Assembly: GCA_944470555.2 (NCBI GenBank)
Contig: OX104130.1
Span: 62,067,160 to 62,131,159 of the forward strand
Length of the DNA stretch: 64,000 nt
DNA from: Heterobilharzia americana
Taxonomy: Eukaryota > Platyhelminthes > Trematoda > Strigeidida > Schistosomatidae
Direction of reading: 5' to 3'
Both the position numbers and the translations under genes were made by a program. The number at the start of each line of letters is the position of its first letter. The stretch's first letter is position 1. The notes under the pieces were generated by a model. That model saw only the letters and a program-made list of their open reading frames with translations. It made no database searches and was not told where the DNA came from. Positions 1 through 10,340 of this stretch are shown piece after piece.

Positions 1-1045
1 CCTGCGCCTCCAGCTTGCTGGCAGCCAGTGATAACCAGACGGCGTGTTGGGACCTCCAGGTCCCTGTCCATATGATTTTCCGGAATTTTACCGAGGTCTC
101 TGACACGGTCCCACACATCATCCTCATCCGCAAACTGTCAAGGTTGGGTTTCAATGGTCAAGCATCCTGCCGGTTTCAGGACTATTAAGAAGACAGAATT
201 CCGCACAAGAGACTTGGATGTTAGCACCTGGTAAGTCACAAGGAGTGATTCTGGGTCCGTTGCTGTTCCCTCCATGTTGTTTCAGCCCCTCGATTCTACT
301 TTACGTCAACGATGTTAATCCGTGGGGGGCTATGACGCCCGAAAAAGGATCAAGCGCACCACAAAGTGATCTGAGGTCCCTTGAGGAGTGGGCGAATAGC
401 ACTAGACTGGCATTTAAACCCGGTTATACCCAGATGCGATTTTCCATACCTCAGATTCTCAAGAAGTATCCTGCCCTTTCTGTGGGAAGCAGTTTTCCCT
501 TATGACCACTGGAAGGGACCTGCGACTGATACTGAAATACAATCCTGACAGCAGCTCCAGTTATCCAGGGGATGCATCTAGAGCCTACGAAGTACTGCAG
601 TTCATAAGCAGACAACTGGGTGCCATCATTCCGGAACTCCTTCTGGGTCTGTGACCTCATTTGGAGGTTCACAGTTCCATTCCACAACCATACTTGAAGA
701 GCGATGTTAACCTCCTGGAGACATTCCAAATGCGAACCACAAAGGGCGTTGTGGAAATGCGGAGAAAATTCTGTGGGGATAGGTTGAAAGACCTAAGGTT
801 GCACTCTCTTAGCTACTGTAGGTGACTTGATAACGGCCCACAAAATACAGGGCAACAAAAGCCTACCGAATGACCACTGTATCATTTCTCGTGAAATAGC
901 CCGCCGAAGGGTGAAAACCCGCCCGTGTTGACATTTTTTCCTGTGAGAGTTCACAGTCACTAGAATGCGTTGCCTACAGAGGCTGCCACTACTCCCTCTG
1001 TCTACTGCTTCAAGAAGAGGTTGGACAGCTACTCAGCGAAGCACG
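1..1045 (+). pseudogene. CR1-like non-LTR retrotransposon, reverse transcriptase C-terminal half, degenerate
   Basis: Frames read in pieces give the reverse transcriptase of a CR1/jockey-type LINE, entering from the window edge. Around 60-160 the motif-A block reads IFRNFTEVSDTVPH, where the family has a catalytic Asp in F-x-D-F; here it is Asn. At 218-505 the frame has QGVILGPLLF and an LYVNDV segment at the place of the (Y/F)ADD box, then DLRSLEEWANSTRLAFKP. At about 660-830 the YLKSDVNLLE and RLKDLRLHSLSYCR blocks follow, and at 935-1040 the C-terminal NALPTEA...FKKRLDSY block. Stops and frameshifts separate these parts, so it is a dead copy. Family membership is from recognised motif order; the exact family name is not determined. 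Confidence 0.8.
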
Positions 1046-1545
1046 GTTAGTGTTCATCCAGCTTGGATTCAGACTAGGTTAATACAACCAACTTGTTCTC
1101 CAGAATCCAGCATAGTCAATTCTTTGCCAAATCCTTTGCAACGCTGCTACTGTTGCCAACTTGACTCAACCTTATACCCCCATGTTAGACGTCTCCTCAG
1201 GATACCAATTCCCATAATCCGTTGTGCAACCTTACGGGCTCCCTCTCTGCCTTCACGCTATTTGCTGAGATTCTCCCAATCACTGTAACTGCCCATGAGT
1301 CTATCCAGGTTTCTTCCTACGTTCCGCTTTCTTCCACCTTTTTCTTCTTCTTACTCCCTCTCACTCGGTTTTCCTGGACGTCCCTTCTGTATTCTTTTCG
1401 AAACCCTACCCAAGAACTCCATGGTGGCACAACACCTGTGGAATCCATCTGCACCACGGTCACAAAAAACCACGCAGCCTTTACAGATTCAGCCACCGGC
1501 CATCAACCCCGTCAAGATAACCAGAACTACAACAGTTTTTGGTCC
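1046..1545 (+). other. probable 3' UTR or junk between two converging CR1-like copies
   Basis: This stretch follows the C-terminal block of the plus-strand CR1-like copy and ends where the C-terminus of the minus-strand copy begins. It holds only short overlapping open frames of pyrimidine-rich, Ser/Leu/Phe-rich composition that I do not recognise. The simplest reading is 3' untranslated sequence of the plus-strand element. Confidence 0.3.
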
Positions 1546-1547
1546 TC

Positions 1548-3590
1548 AGTTATAAGAAAAGTAGGTCAGTTGGGCTGTGTTAATCTTTGCAGAAGATATC
1601 TCTGTGAAGATCCAGTTTCTCCTTGAACCCATAGGCAGAAGGTGCTGATACCAATTACAAAGGCAGGGAGTTCCAGTCGTGGACGACACGATGGGAGAAA
1701 CGCAGGCTCATGCTAAGTTGATCCGATCGCGGTTTTTGGATTTTCTCGTAATACCCTCGGAGATAGTCTGTCGTAGCAAGGGATAAAGGATAGGACATAT
1801 CAGTACCGAAGTCATCAACGGGGTGATAAGACAGGGGGTAAGGTTAACTGATCTAGTCGTTACTCATATGACAGATTCGAAGGGCCTACCACAAGCTTAG
1901 AACCTACCCCCTGAACACTCTCGAGTGCGTCAGCATCCTTTTAGGGCATGGGCTAGCCGCTTGAATGCAATATTCCAGGTGAGGTCTAACGTAAGTAGAA
2001 TAGAGTACTCTGAACATGCCCTGATCAAAACTTATGAAAGCTGTGCGGAAGGGCCATAATACGCGGAGGCCCTTTACTGCAGCTGCTTTACAGTTTGCCG
2101 AGGTTTTCAAACCATGGCTGGTGATGACGCCCAAGTCTTTTGATTCAAAGACTGAGAGTAGTGGCGTACGATCAACGGAATACTGGCAACAACTGCTGAG
2201 ACCAATGTGCACCATCGCACTTTTGTTAGAGTTGGTTTCCAGGCATCAACGCTTGAACCAACCTACTAGTTCATCTAAATCCGCTTGAAGTGCATACCCA
2301 TCCGCATCATTCGTGTGGCTTTCCAAATTTCTACATCATTGGCGAATTGCAGTACCTGGGAGTTGAGCATTTTTGGTAATTCGCCGGTACGTAGCGAGAA
2401 AAGCTATGGACCTAGGATCGTTTCTTGAGAGCCTCCACCCATCACAGGCTTCCACCCGGACAGTGCCCCATTCACCCCCATTCTTTGCCTTCCATTATAC
2501 AGAAATCCCCTAATTCAGGCTTGCAGTGAGGCACGAAATCCGGAAGAGGAAAGATTTCCCAGTAATTTTACACGTGCGGCACCTTGTCGAATGCCGTACC
2601 GAATTCTATAAACACGGCATATGTTAGCAACTTGCAGTCATGGGCTGCAACAAAGTCCTCTTCTGGTATAGGAAGGTTGTTTATACAGGAGTGTCCAGTG
2701 CGAAAACCCCACTGCCGTGATGCCAAGAGAATGGCTGATTCAACGTGTTTAAGTGCCTTATCACGAACTATTTTTTTCAAAATTCTTGACAGCTATGTTA
2801 GTTACGCTCACAAGGTGATAAATAGGCACCAACCGGCGACTTCCGGCCTTAGAAGACGGCCTGACTATGGCATCTTCCCAGTCTCTAACGCGGTGAGTCT
2901 GAGTAAGGGACATACTGAAAAGATCTGCGGCTGCTTCGGCAATAATGTCCGCTAGAGAAGATAGCAGCGGGGGTTGTAACTCATCAGGACCCTGGGATTT
3001 TTCAGGCTTAAGAATAATGAGCAACTGTAAGATTCTTTCCCTTGTTGTGAACACCGTATCTATTAGTGGGACGGTGCTGACACCACCGTTGAGCAATCCA
3101 TCATTATAATCTTCAGGGTAGACTTCAGTAACGTAATGCGATAGACGTTCAGCTTTGGGCAGTTTATATTCCGCGAGACTATGAAACTCTTCATCTGTCG
3201 CCGGAGAGGGAGTTCCACATTTTCTTTCAGTCCTCCTTCTGAAGAATGGAAACAGTCCTTTAGGACAATTTTGGCAATCCCTCACGAGCTGTCTCTCTCA
3301 GGACATTGGAGACTGTGTAATCAAATTTTTGCAGGGGTTATGGACTTCACAGTGCCTAGTATTAAATGTGTTTCCGACCCACAACCCTATCTGCCCTTAC
3401 ACAACAATACTCTGTGGGAATGTTGTAAAATCTAAATCCTTTACTAGCCAGGTTTCAGTAGGGGCTACCACGTCGGGACCTAGTTCGCAGGTTAGGGGCT
3501 CTAGGTCTGTCATTCTGCTTCTAATACCGTGAACATTAGTGTAGAATAAGTTCATTGCGTTGGAAGAGTTCCATGACCCACCCATGCAGG
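1548..3590 (-). pseudogene. CR1-like ORF2 (endonuclease-reverse transcriptase), internally deleted and inactive
   Basis: On the minus strand the element runs from about 3,590 down to 1,548. The apurinic-type endonuclease start is visible at 3,585-3,400 (NLFYTNVHGIRSRM, then a TETWL block). It then jumps to a linker (AEYKLPKAERLSHYVTEVYP), so most of the endonuclease is deleted. RT fingers follow at 3,030-2,770 (KSQGPDEL, DWEDAIVRP), then QWGFRTGHSC at 2,720 and motif A VFIEFGTAFDKVPH at 2,600, where the catalytic Asp is Glu. The active-site box at about 2,320-2,350 reads FAND instead of FADD. C-terminal blocks (DLGV, LYSTYVRPHLEYC) lie at 2,150-1,950 and a last tail at 1,760-1,550. Several frameshifts; certainly non-functional. 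Confidence 0.85.
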
Positions 3591-4795
3591 CCTTGGAAGC
3601 GGATGCTTCCCAAAACCCACTACTTAAAGATCTTTTTCTCCATTACTTTGTCGAGCCCAAAGCTCGGCTACAGCTTATCTTTCTGTTCGGTCTTCGAGAG
3701 GCCAGTCAGGTCGGATGCGGATATCCAAATTTCGTAGTTTTGATACGCTACTGAAGAGCACATCCACTTCTTTGTTACCTAAGACAACCTTTAAAATCCT
3801 CTACTCATTAGGTTTTTCATTCTTTTACTTACCTAGCCCAACTACTTTGGATATGTGTGCTCCTTTAGACTTTTAAGGTAGAATACGTCTGATGGTCGAC
3901 TTGACTAGTTTCATGTCACGGCATGACGTATTGATGATAATAATAATATTTACTCTTGAATATGCAGGCGCACGCCATTTTTACAGGTGTGAATACGTTT
4001 ATATATAAATCACATGCATCTTCATGGAAGGTAATCCAAATCAAAGGGTCTTTGCGGGAGGACCCCCCAAAATTCCAGATGACACTTGGCGTTGGTGTGA
4101 AATACTTGTTGGCAGCCTTCGAAACCATCTCAACAGGTTTATAAGCTTAGCAGTTTCAGTGGCAACCTTTGGAGGTTTCTTCAAGTCCTTCCTTGGAGAA
4201 ATCCATAAAGATTCGTTGAACACCTTCTAGGGTCAACTCTGTTGCCAGAGATGTCTTTTGGTGAATCCTTAGACATCATAGTTGGTGTGCCACTTGCCCT
4301 CGGTTTTCCCTTGCTTCGAGTACGCATCAAAATTGGTGTAGTATCACCAATTAGGTCACTGGCATCCGTTAGTCTATTGTGAGATTCTGTGTCAGATGTA
4401 TCAACATCACTTGCAGTGTTATCATCTGATGCCATATTGGAATGATAGCTATCATTCCCACACGGCCGTTTTTTGACGAGTAACATTTCTACAACCTCTT
4501 GGATTAGGGCTGACAACGGCCTACAGCGGAAATTACATAACCAGAGGGAAGCTGGTTTCCTGCAACGCTTGTACGGGGTTGGCGTCAATCCGGTACGAAC
4601 TTTACAGAACCGACATTCACATGCATCACATTGCACATCTTCGTCAACTGGTAATTTACAGCTGGGACGACCGCAAACACTATTATCGCTAGCCATGTTG
4701 TTCACAATTCTATTTTCACTAGTACCGTGTATTGACAGGAGTATTTGGTCGAAATTCCAACGCAGGGACTTAAGCTGTGACAACACAAAGACCAA
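3591..4795 (-). pseudogene. CR1-like ORF1 with PHD-like zinc-binding domain, degenerate
   Basis: The minus-strand frame 4,795-4,181 (204 codons) contains a Cys-rich block near residues 41-90: CGRPSCKLP, VQCDACECRFCK, then SLWLCNFRC. This spacing is that of the PHD-like finger found in ORF1 of CR1 elements, where ORF1 is an RNA-binding chaperone. It is followed by an acidic Ser/Asp-rich linker (DNTASDVDTSDTE). A second frame (4,223-4,041) and scraps down to about 3,620 (RPDWPLEDRTER, GEKDLVVVGFGK-like) carry the rest, just upstream of ORF2. A short TAA-rich tract at 3,934-3,948 lies inside it. Orientation and position fit one 5'-to-3' CR1 copy spanning 4,795 to 1,548. The true start is unknown. 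Confidence 0.6.
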
Positions 4796-6062
4796 CCTTG
4801 GGCCTCAAAAGTGACTGGACTTTAAACACTGACTCAAGGACCTCAATTCAAGGTCCATAAGAAAGCCTTTGATGTGGATTACATTACAAAAGCGACAAGT
4901 GCCAAAAGCGTGGGAAAATTCACTTCCTGTTTTCGAAGCACGCGAGAGTGGGCAGGCGTACTGCATCAGCATTCACATAAAATCGGTTGGTTGTAGACTG
5001 TCGTAGGTCGCAGGTGATTTTTCGATAAGCTGATGTCAGAAAGGTAAAAGCAGGTTGAACATCTGTGAAATCGAATAGTTTTCGATTTTTCCCTTGTGCA
5101 TGACCTGTTCCCTTTGCTGTGGTCAAAAGTGACATAGACTGCTTGTAATCCGACGTAAAGGACGTAAGTCCTACTGCTACGTCAACATTATACGTTGAAA
5201 CAGGAAGTGTTAGGTATATTAAATTAGACAGGTAGTTGGTTTGGGTTACAATATTTTTCCGATATTTAGTTGCTAATAAGCATTGGAAAGTCATCTTTCG
5301 AAGCACTATAGGATACCTTTGCAATTTTTTCCCTGTTGACCCCCAAGTGTTTTTTATCCCGTCACTAATATGAGGGTCAATTTTGCCATATTGTGTGTTA
5401 TTCTACTCTGAATGACTGTGCTTATGTGTTAGAAATTTTATGCTCACCTCAGTATTTCGATGGTAAATGAAATTGCCGTTATGATGCTGATATCTTTTTT
5501 GAGGAACTGTCAGTGGTGGTGAATGTAACATAACAGAACGAATACGAATATTACGCGAGGACTAGTATGCAGACAGTTGCCTATTCTGAGAGACTCTATA
5601 TGGCGCGATGGTTTATTTTGGAGTTCCGATGGGTTCCGAGGTGGTGTGACGGATGTTTATTTGGCAGTAGGGAAGGTTTAGAGCGGAGTACTATGGTGCG
5701 CAAGGACAGATGTCACGCAAGCGAGGCAGACGCCGAGGGCCCCCATGCAGTAGTTAGTTCTCACAGGGTGACACAGTTACTTAGTTAAGAGACCACACCT
5801 GATATGTGATGGTCAGCTATATTACTTGACTGACAAGACTTCCGTCGACGGAGCATGCCTGGGGGTATAATGCAATGGTTGTTAGCTGAATACCTATACT
5901 CGTTAGTCAAAAAACTAACAAAAATCCTCTTACTTCCGCTTCTATCACTATAACCCATTCCACTTCCCGCTTCAGTAAACAGTAAGGCAGGACTACGTGA
6001 AACATTCATTGGAAATTTATTCAACTAATGGGGCAATATGTACATAAGTAGTTAGTAGGTTT
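4796..6062. other. unassigned sequence upstream of CR1-like element
   Basis: I see no recognisable gene or repeat here. The longest open frame is 134 codons on the minus strand (5,324-4,920), with no motif I know. It could be a 5' UTR of the CR1-like element or unrelated DNA. A 73-codon plus frame (5,567-5,788) and a 79-codon minus frame (6,024-5,785) are likewise unrecognised. A downstream exon of the minus-strand candidate gene could lie here but cannot be shown. Confidence 0.3.
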
Positions 6063-6395
6063 TCAGCAGTCTGTGAGGTTACTGAAGATTAATCCTGTAG
6101 GTGGTGCTTCCCACAAACTCCTTAGGACGTCGTTAAAAAGTCTATATGCTCTTTCCGAGTTTTTCTGAGTCAGTAACTGCATCTTACACATCACTGCCCA
6201 AGCAAGTATTTGCGTCTCTTCGACGTCTGCAATCACCTGGTTACCCTCAATATGCGTCTGGTTACGGTCTGGTAACCATTGTGTAGAGTGTCGAAATACG
6301 TCTGCAGATAAGTGAATTAACGTTTCAGAAAACTTACCGAAATCAAGAGGCAGAAATCCATGCACGTAAATCAAATGACAATAGGACATTAGCAT
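6063..6395 (-). CDS. candidate host exon pair with a 36-nt micro-intron, function unknown
   Basis: The minus-strand frame 6,395-6,063 is open throughout but contains a canonical intron: donor GTAAGTTTT starting at 6,337 and acceptor TTATCTGCAG ending at 6,302. It is 36 nt long and a multiple of three, so it hides inside the frame. Removing it joins GLDF... to DVFRHSTQWLPDRN... in phase 1. The second exon encodes IEGNQVIADVEETQILAWAV and continues helical to a TGA at 6,063-6,065. Micro-introns of 30-40 nt are typical of the 5' regions of schistosome genes. No upstream exon with a convincing start was found; an in-frame stop lies about 20 nt before the first ATG. The helical Leu-rich segment is HEAT-like at best. 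It may be a gene fragment or an intact exon pair of a larger gene. Confidence 0.45.
   Translation of the reverse strand: MLMSYCHLIYVHGFLPLDFGKFSETLIHLSADVFRHSTQWLPDRNQTHIEGNQVIADVEETQILAWAVMCKMQLLTQKNSERAYRLFNDVLRSLWEAPPTGLIFSNLTDC
6302..6337 (-). other. putative 36-nt spliceosomal intron
   Basis: On the minus strand it begins GTAAGTTTTC and ends TTATCTGCAG. Donor and acceptor both match the metazoan consensus and the reading frame continues on both sides. Spliced codon is GAC (Asp) across a phase-1 junction. Confidence 0.5.
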
Positions 6396-7436
6396 TACTG
6401 TGCTGGTGTAGCATTAGCGTTTGTGGTGATATTTATTGACCGCGTAGTGTTTGTGTACTGCCTGAGAGACTAAGTGGGCCTCCTCAGACTCAACTGGCTG
6501 CACATTTCCATGCGTCAGCATAGTTTAGTACACATAATGTGCAGCGTATTTCGTTGGAGAATGCAGCACACCAGATGTTATGTCTCCAGTCTGCTATTAC
6601 AAAGATTGGAATATTTGACCTACATCAAGCTGCTGTTAGTGGTGCGAACCAAGAGTTCCTTCATTGGCCTTCCGGCGGTATAACTCCAGGGAGTACTGTT
6701 ATATTTCCTAAAAGCTCAGCCGCACAGAAAAACATTTATGCAACACATTTTCCACATCCATTAGGCGTTCTGAGTGAGTTATACTCTACCAACCAACCTG
6801 ACAACGAAAAAGAGGATATTCGTACTTGTGTTCCGGGTCGACTTTATTGTTCTCGTTTCTGTCTATGAGAAAATGACAGAGTCTGTACAAGCCGTTAGTT
6901 TTCTTTAGCATATAATGGTGACTTCATCAAGTAAACAGTTAAACTCTTGGAACCTTTCGATGCATGCTTTACACTCCTACCATGTTCGTAAGCCTCCATT
7001 CCTCACAAGTTGTCCGAATTCAGCTACGAGACTTACGGGTACAACAACCGATCTGAAGGATATTTCGATTCTCCTTTGCCAATGCCAGTTGATACACATA
7101 TGCGTCTCTATGGCAAGAGAACTAGTCCTACAGGTTAGCAAGGTAGGAAACTTGCGCCTTGCCTTTTCTGAGACCCATATAGACCTGGCCAGTCAGAAAA
7201 ATGACAAACAAAGCTTTGTGTCACTCGCGCAGAATTTGATATTGTACTACATAAAAATAAAGATTATTCATTAAATAAGAAAAGGAAAATCCGGTAGCAA
7301 GTATAATACTGGGGAATCAACACTTCTCAGTGCACAGTGATGATAAAAAACCCACTGGTGCTCAATGAAAGCTAGAAACCTACGGGATCACAGCCACTGT
7401 TAAGTATCGTGATATATACTTCCTAAAAAAGAAAAT
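6396..7436. other. unassigned; possible plus-strand exon near 6,553-6,770
   Basis: A plus-strand open frame 6,539-6,868 has an AG at 6,552 just inside it and a GTGAGT donor-like site at 6,771. The segment between them would encode a peptide starting RISLENAAHQM. A second frame (6,915-7,274, 119 codons) runs to an AATAAA signal at about 7,256. None of this matches a family I know and both could be chance. The last 100 bp (7,337-7,436) are plain sequence up to the gypsy target site. Confidence 0.15.
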
Positions 7437-7440
7437 AGAT

Positions 7441-7784
7441 TGCAGCGTCACACATTTCCTCAAAATCAATAGCCCAGGGTTTGACGACTTTCGACACTGA
7501 TGCTGACCTTGACAGTTTAACTGGATTCACCAAGCTGGAGGCACCCGGCCAAGCATCCTCGCCATTTGGCACGCTGTCATGTTACGTTGCACTGCTCGTA
7601 TTCGACTCTTTAGCCAGTTAGTTGGAACGCATCGGTATCTTGGCACAACCATCCAAATATGTTATTCCATCCGACTACGCTATCGTGTTCTCCCTTGGTG
7701 GCGTACTCGCGGGTATATGGCATGTCCGAATAATTAGTGATTGGTCTTAGCGTCTATCAAGTTCTCACCAGGGCAAATCCTAAA
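7441..7784 (+). repeat. 5' LTR of gypsy element 1
   Basis: Begins TGCAGCGTCACAC and ends CAAATCCTAAA. It aligns without gaps to 12,116-12,459. The mismatches are at LTR positions 3, 7, 15 and 20, plus one near the 3' end (GGGCA versus GGACA). The left flank AGAT is repeated after the right LTR, which fixes both boundaries. Confidence 0.95.
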
Positions 7785-7785
7785 T

Positions 7786-7799
7786 TGGTGAGCCCGACC
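7786..7799 (+). promoter_or_regulatory. primer-binding site, tRNA-Trp-like
   Basis: The sequence TGGTGAGCCCGACC starts one base after the 5' LTR. It is one mismatch from TGGTGACCCCGAC, the complement of a tRNA-Trp 3' end used by the CsRn1 lineage. It would prime minus-strand DNA synthesis. The tRNA match is from family knowledge and was not searched. Confidence 0.75.
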
Positions 7800-7913
7800 T
7801 CATCACACATCCCGACCAATAACAGACGTTGAGTTGGTGAGCCTGTTCCAATCCATATTTGTATATTGTTTTCATCTCGACAACATTTATACATCCATTT
7901 ACTACACTTTCTC

Positions 7914-8570
7914 ATGTCCGACCAGACTCCCAAGCTTATTCTTATTAAGCTGACTACGAACACGATCCAACTCGTGTCATATTGGCCAGACAATGAGGAA
8001 ACATGGTTTCTGTATGCCGAGGCCGATTTTCGAGAACAGGGCGTCTCAGATCCCCATTCTCGATTTCTTGCCGTCATACGTTCACAAACGCGGGAATTAA
8101 CCAGACGTGTTACGGCGCACATGTTTAATCCTGAAGTGAGTGATCCTTATGAACTTCTCAAAGCCGCGCTCTTGAAGAAGAGCGATCTCACAGATCCCCA
8201 GCGCCTGGACGAATTACTTCGTAACATTGAGCTAGGCATCAACTCAGCTACCGAAGTTCTCGCACGCATGCGAGAAGTTATCGGCGAACGAACATTCGAC
8301 AACGGCCTTTTCTGAGAACTGCTTCTCTCAAAACTGCCACAACCGGTGCAAACCGTGTTGGTGACACAGCAGTCAGTCCCACTCGATGACCTGGCAGCCT
8401 CGGCAGATAAAATACCGGAGATTTCCAGCAGACCCGTCTCCAACGTATATTCTGTCTGCGACAAACCAGAGCGCCAGGATTCAGAGGTGACAAAGCTGTG
8501 CAACTCTGTGAAGCGGTTGCTACGATCTCGAAGTCCTAGTTCACGTACAACCCACAGAAACGCGTCTTAG
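7914..8570 (+). pseudogene. gag: gag (capsid part) of gypsy element 1, with in-frame stop
   Basis: The frame from ATG 7,914 (MSDQTPKL) is 130 bp after the LTR and aligns by eye with the gag of element 2: ETWFLYAEADF matches AWFSHVEAQF, DPYELLKAALLKK matches NLYDRLKTALIKR, and TDPQRLDELLRNIELG matches TDQQKVQELFRDVHLG. A TGA at 8,313-8,315 interrupts it; the same frame resumes directly (ELLLSKLPQPVQTVL versus LWLQRLPQSVQGIL) and ends at TAG 8,568. Gag would form the virus-like particle shell. An upstream ATG at 7,866 gives only an extra 16 residues with no similarity, so the start at 7,914 is preferred. Confidence 0.85.
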
Positions 8571-8752
8571 TGCGTCGCAGCAACTCTCGTGGCAGCCCTA
8601 AAACTAAACCTAACGGGGTGGACAACCCTGAGTGGCGCTGGTTTCATAATACTGACGGAAACGAAGCCAGGAAATGTCGGAAACCATGCAGTTTTAACAA
8701 GGACACAAACTTGGGAAACGGTAACGCCGGTACGTGTTCACGGCAACCGTAG
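8560..8752 (+). pseudogene. gag: gag nucleocapsid knuckle of gypsy element 1, first zinc ligand lost
   Basis: A frame shifted relative to the capsid part reads PEWRWFHNTDGNEARKC, then RKPC. The corresponding segment of element 2 reads CWYHFLNVTNAKRC, then TRPC. The family knuckle is C-x2-H-x(n)-C-x3-C; here the first Cys has become Arg (codon CGC at 8,636-8,638, one transition from TGC). RNA packaging by this copy should be impaired. The frame change near 8,560 breaks continuity with the capsid part. Confidence 0.75.
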
Positions 8753-9108
8753 CCGGTGGAAACAGCCGTTTGCCTTACGTCACGGATATTAAAACGAAAG
8801 TCCGCTACCTCGTCGACACCGGCGCAGAAGTCAGCGTTCTTCCCACAACAACGAGAGAGCGTCATCACGACCCATCTTTCAATCTCCAAGCAGCCAACGG
8901 CAAGGCAATCGTGACGTTTGGGAGACAGTATGCCTACCTCAACTTAGGTTTACGTAAACCTATCCACTGGATTTTCCTTCTGACTGACGTTTCTATGCCC
9001 ATCATTGGCATGGATTTGCTGAGCCATTACGATCTACTCGTAGATGCTCGCCGTCGACGACTGATAGATAACAACACAAAGTTATCTTCTGCGGCACCAC
9101 CTATGTAG
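8734..9108 (+). pseudogene. pol: pol protease domain of gypsy element 1
   Basis: Open frame of 124 codons with the aspartic protease signature YLVDTGAEVSVLP (D-T-G intact), a flap-like region and IIGMDLLSHY near residue 90, the second hallmark of retropepsins. Alignment with element 2 is collinear ([24 protein letters not shown]). The frame ends at TAG 9,106-9,108, just before a large deletion. The domain itself looks intact, but it is cut off from the rest of pol. Confidence 0.85.
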
Positions 9109-9870
9109 GTCCGGGTTTAGCCCTCGTTAGAACCAAACAATCAGGCGACGCGTCCTGCCAAGCAGTCTTGGAGAAATATCCAGAGTTGCGACAAAAAGGA
9201 TAGAAACGAATGGCGTCCAACCGGCGACTTCCGAAGGCTTAACGCCAAAACAGCTCCGAACTGCTACCCGATACCTCATATTTACGATTTGACTGCAACC
9301 TTATGCGGGATGAACATTTTCTCCGAAATCGATTTGGCCAAAGCTTACGACCAGATACCTATGGCAGCAGAAGATATCGCGAACACAGCCATTATTATTC
9401 CTTTTGGCCTGTTTGAATTCCTGAGCATGCCATTTGGTCTTCGGGATGCAGCACAAACATTCCAACGCTTTATGGATGATGTCTTCCGTGGTTTGAATTT
9501 TGTTCATATCTGCATCGATGACTGTCTAATTGTGAGTCCAGATAAGGAAACTCACCTCAAACATTTGGACCTCGCATTCGAAAGACTTAAAAAACATGGC
9601 ATCACAATCAACTTACCGAAGTGTAAAATAGGAGTTGAATCACTCAGCCTCGTTGGACACACCATTGACAACAAGGGTATAGGTCCATTGAGAGATAAAG
9701 TGGCGGCTATCACAAACTATCCAGAGCCGACCACTGTGAAACATCTCCGCACTTTTAATGGCCTGGTAAGTTATTACCGAAGGCTTATCCCCAACTGTGC
9801 CTGTCATGAGACCACTAACAGATCTACTTCGAGGAACTACGAAGTTCGTGACTCTGGACAACGCGGCTAG
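9109..9870 (+). pseudogene. pol: pol reverse transcriptase of gypsy element 1, N-terminal deletion
   Basis: From 9,160 scraps KYPELRQK and, after about 60 missing codons, EWRPTGDFRRLNAKT are readable in shifted frames. The main frame 9,289-9,870 has IFSEIDLAKAYDQIP (motif A with Asp), FGLFEFLSMPFGLRDAAQTF, and the active site CIDD at codons 9,511-9,522, where element 2 has YLDD. It ends in a frameshift at about 9,800 into the RNase H frame. Comparison with element 2 shows that the region between the protease and RT fingers is missing. Confidence 0.9.
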
Positions 9871-10290
9871 ACTTGCTTTCTCTAAAGTCAAGGAAGCCAT
9901 TTCGAACGCAACCATGCTTATGCATCATGACCCCAATGCTCCTTTACGTATTGCTGTTGACGCATCTGACTCAGCAATTGGAGCAGTTTTGCAACAATTG
10001 ACTGACAACCATTGGCAACCGTTAGCCTTTTTCTCGAGGTGGCTGCAAGAAGCGGAAACAAGATACAGTACATTTAGTAGGGAACTACTAGCTACTTACT
10101 GTTCTATTTCATTATTTTCACAGACCACGAACCGTTAACCTTCTCTTTTAGCTCAGCGTCTGATAAATACTCCCCTCGTGAGTCACGACAGCTGGATTAC
10201 ATTTCTCAGTTCACGTCAGATATTCGTCACATTCCGTAGCCGATGCACTACCTCAAATAGCTTCGATAAACCGTATCGAGGGCGTTGATC
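9797..10290 (+). pseudogene. pol: pol RNase H domain of gypsy element 1, broken
   Basis: Frame 9,797-10,138 carries [19 protein letters not shown] (first RNase H Asp), PLAFFSRWLQEAETRYSTFSREL and then loses the VKHFRHF segment present in element 2. A shifted frame from about 10,140 continues with SDKYSPRESRQLDYISQF and SDIRHI up to 10,240. The domain would remove RNA from the RNA-DNA hybrid during reverse transcription; here it is interrupted by a deletion and stops. Confidence 0.85.
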
Positions 10291-10340
10291 TCGTCGAACT
10301 AGCTCGGCGCCAAAAGGAAGACCTTGAGCTGCATCATGAG

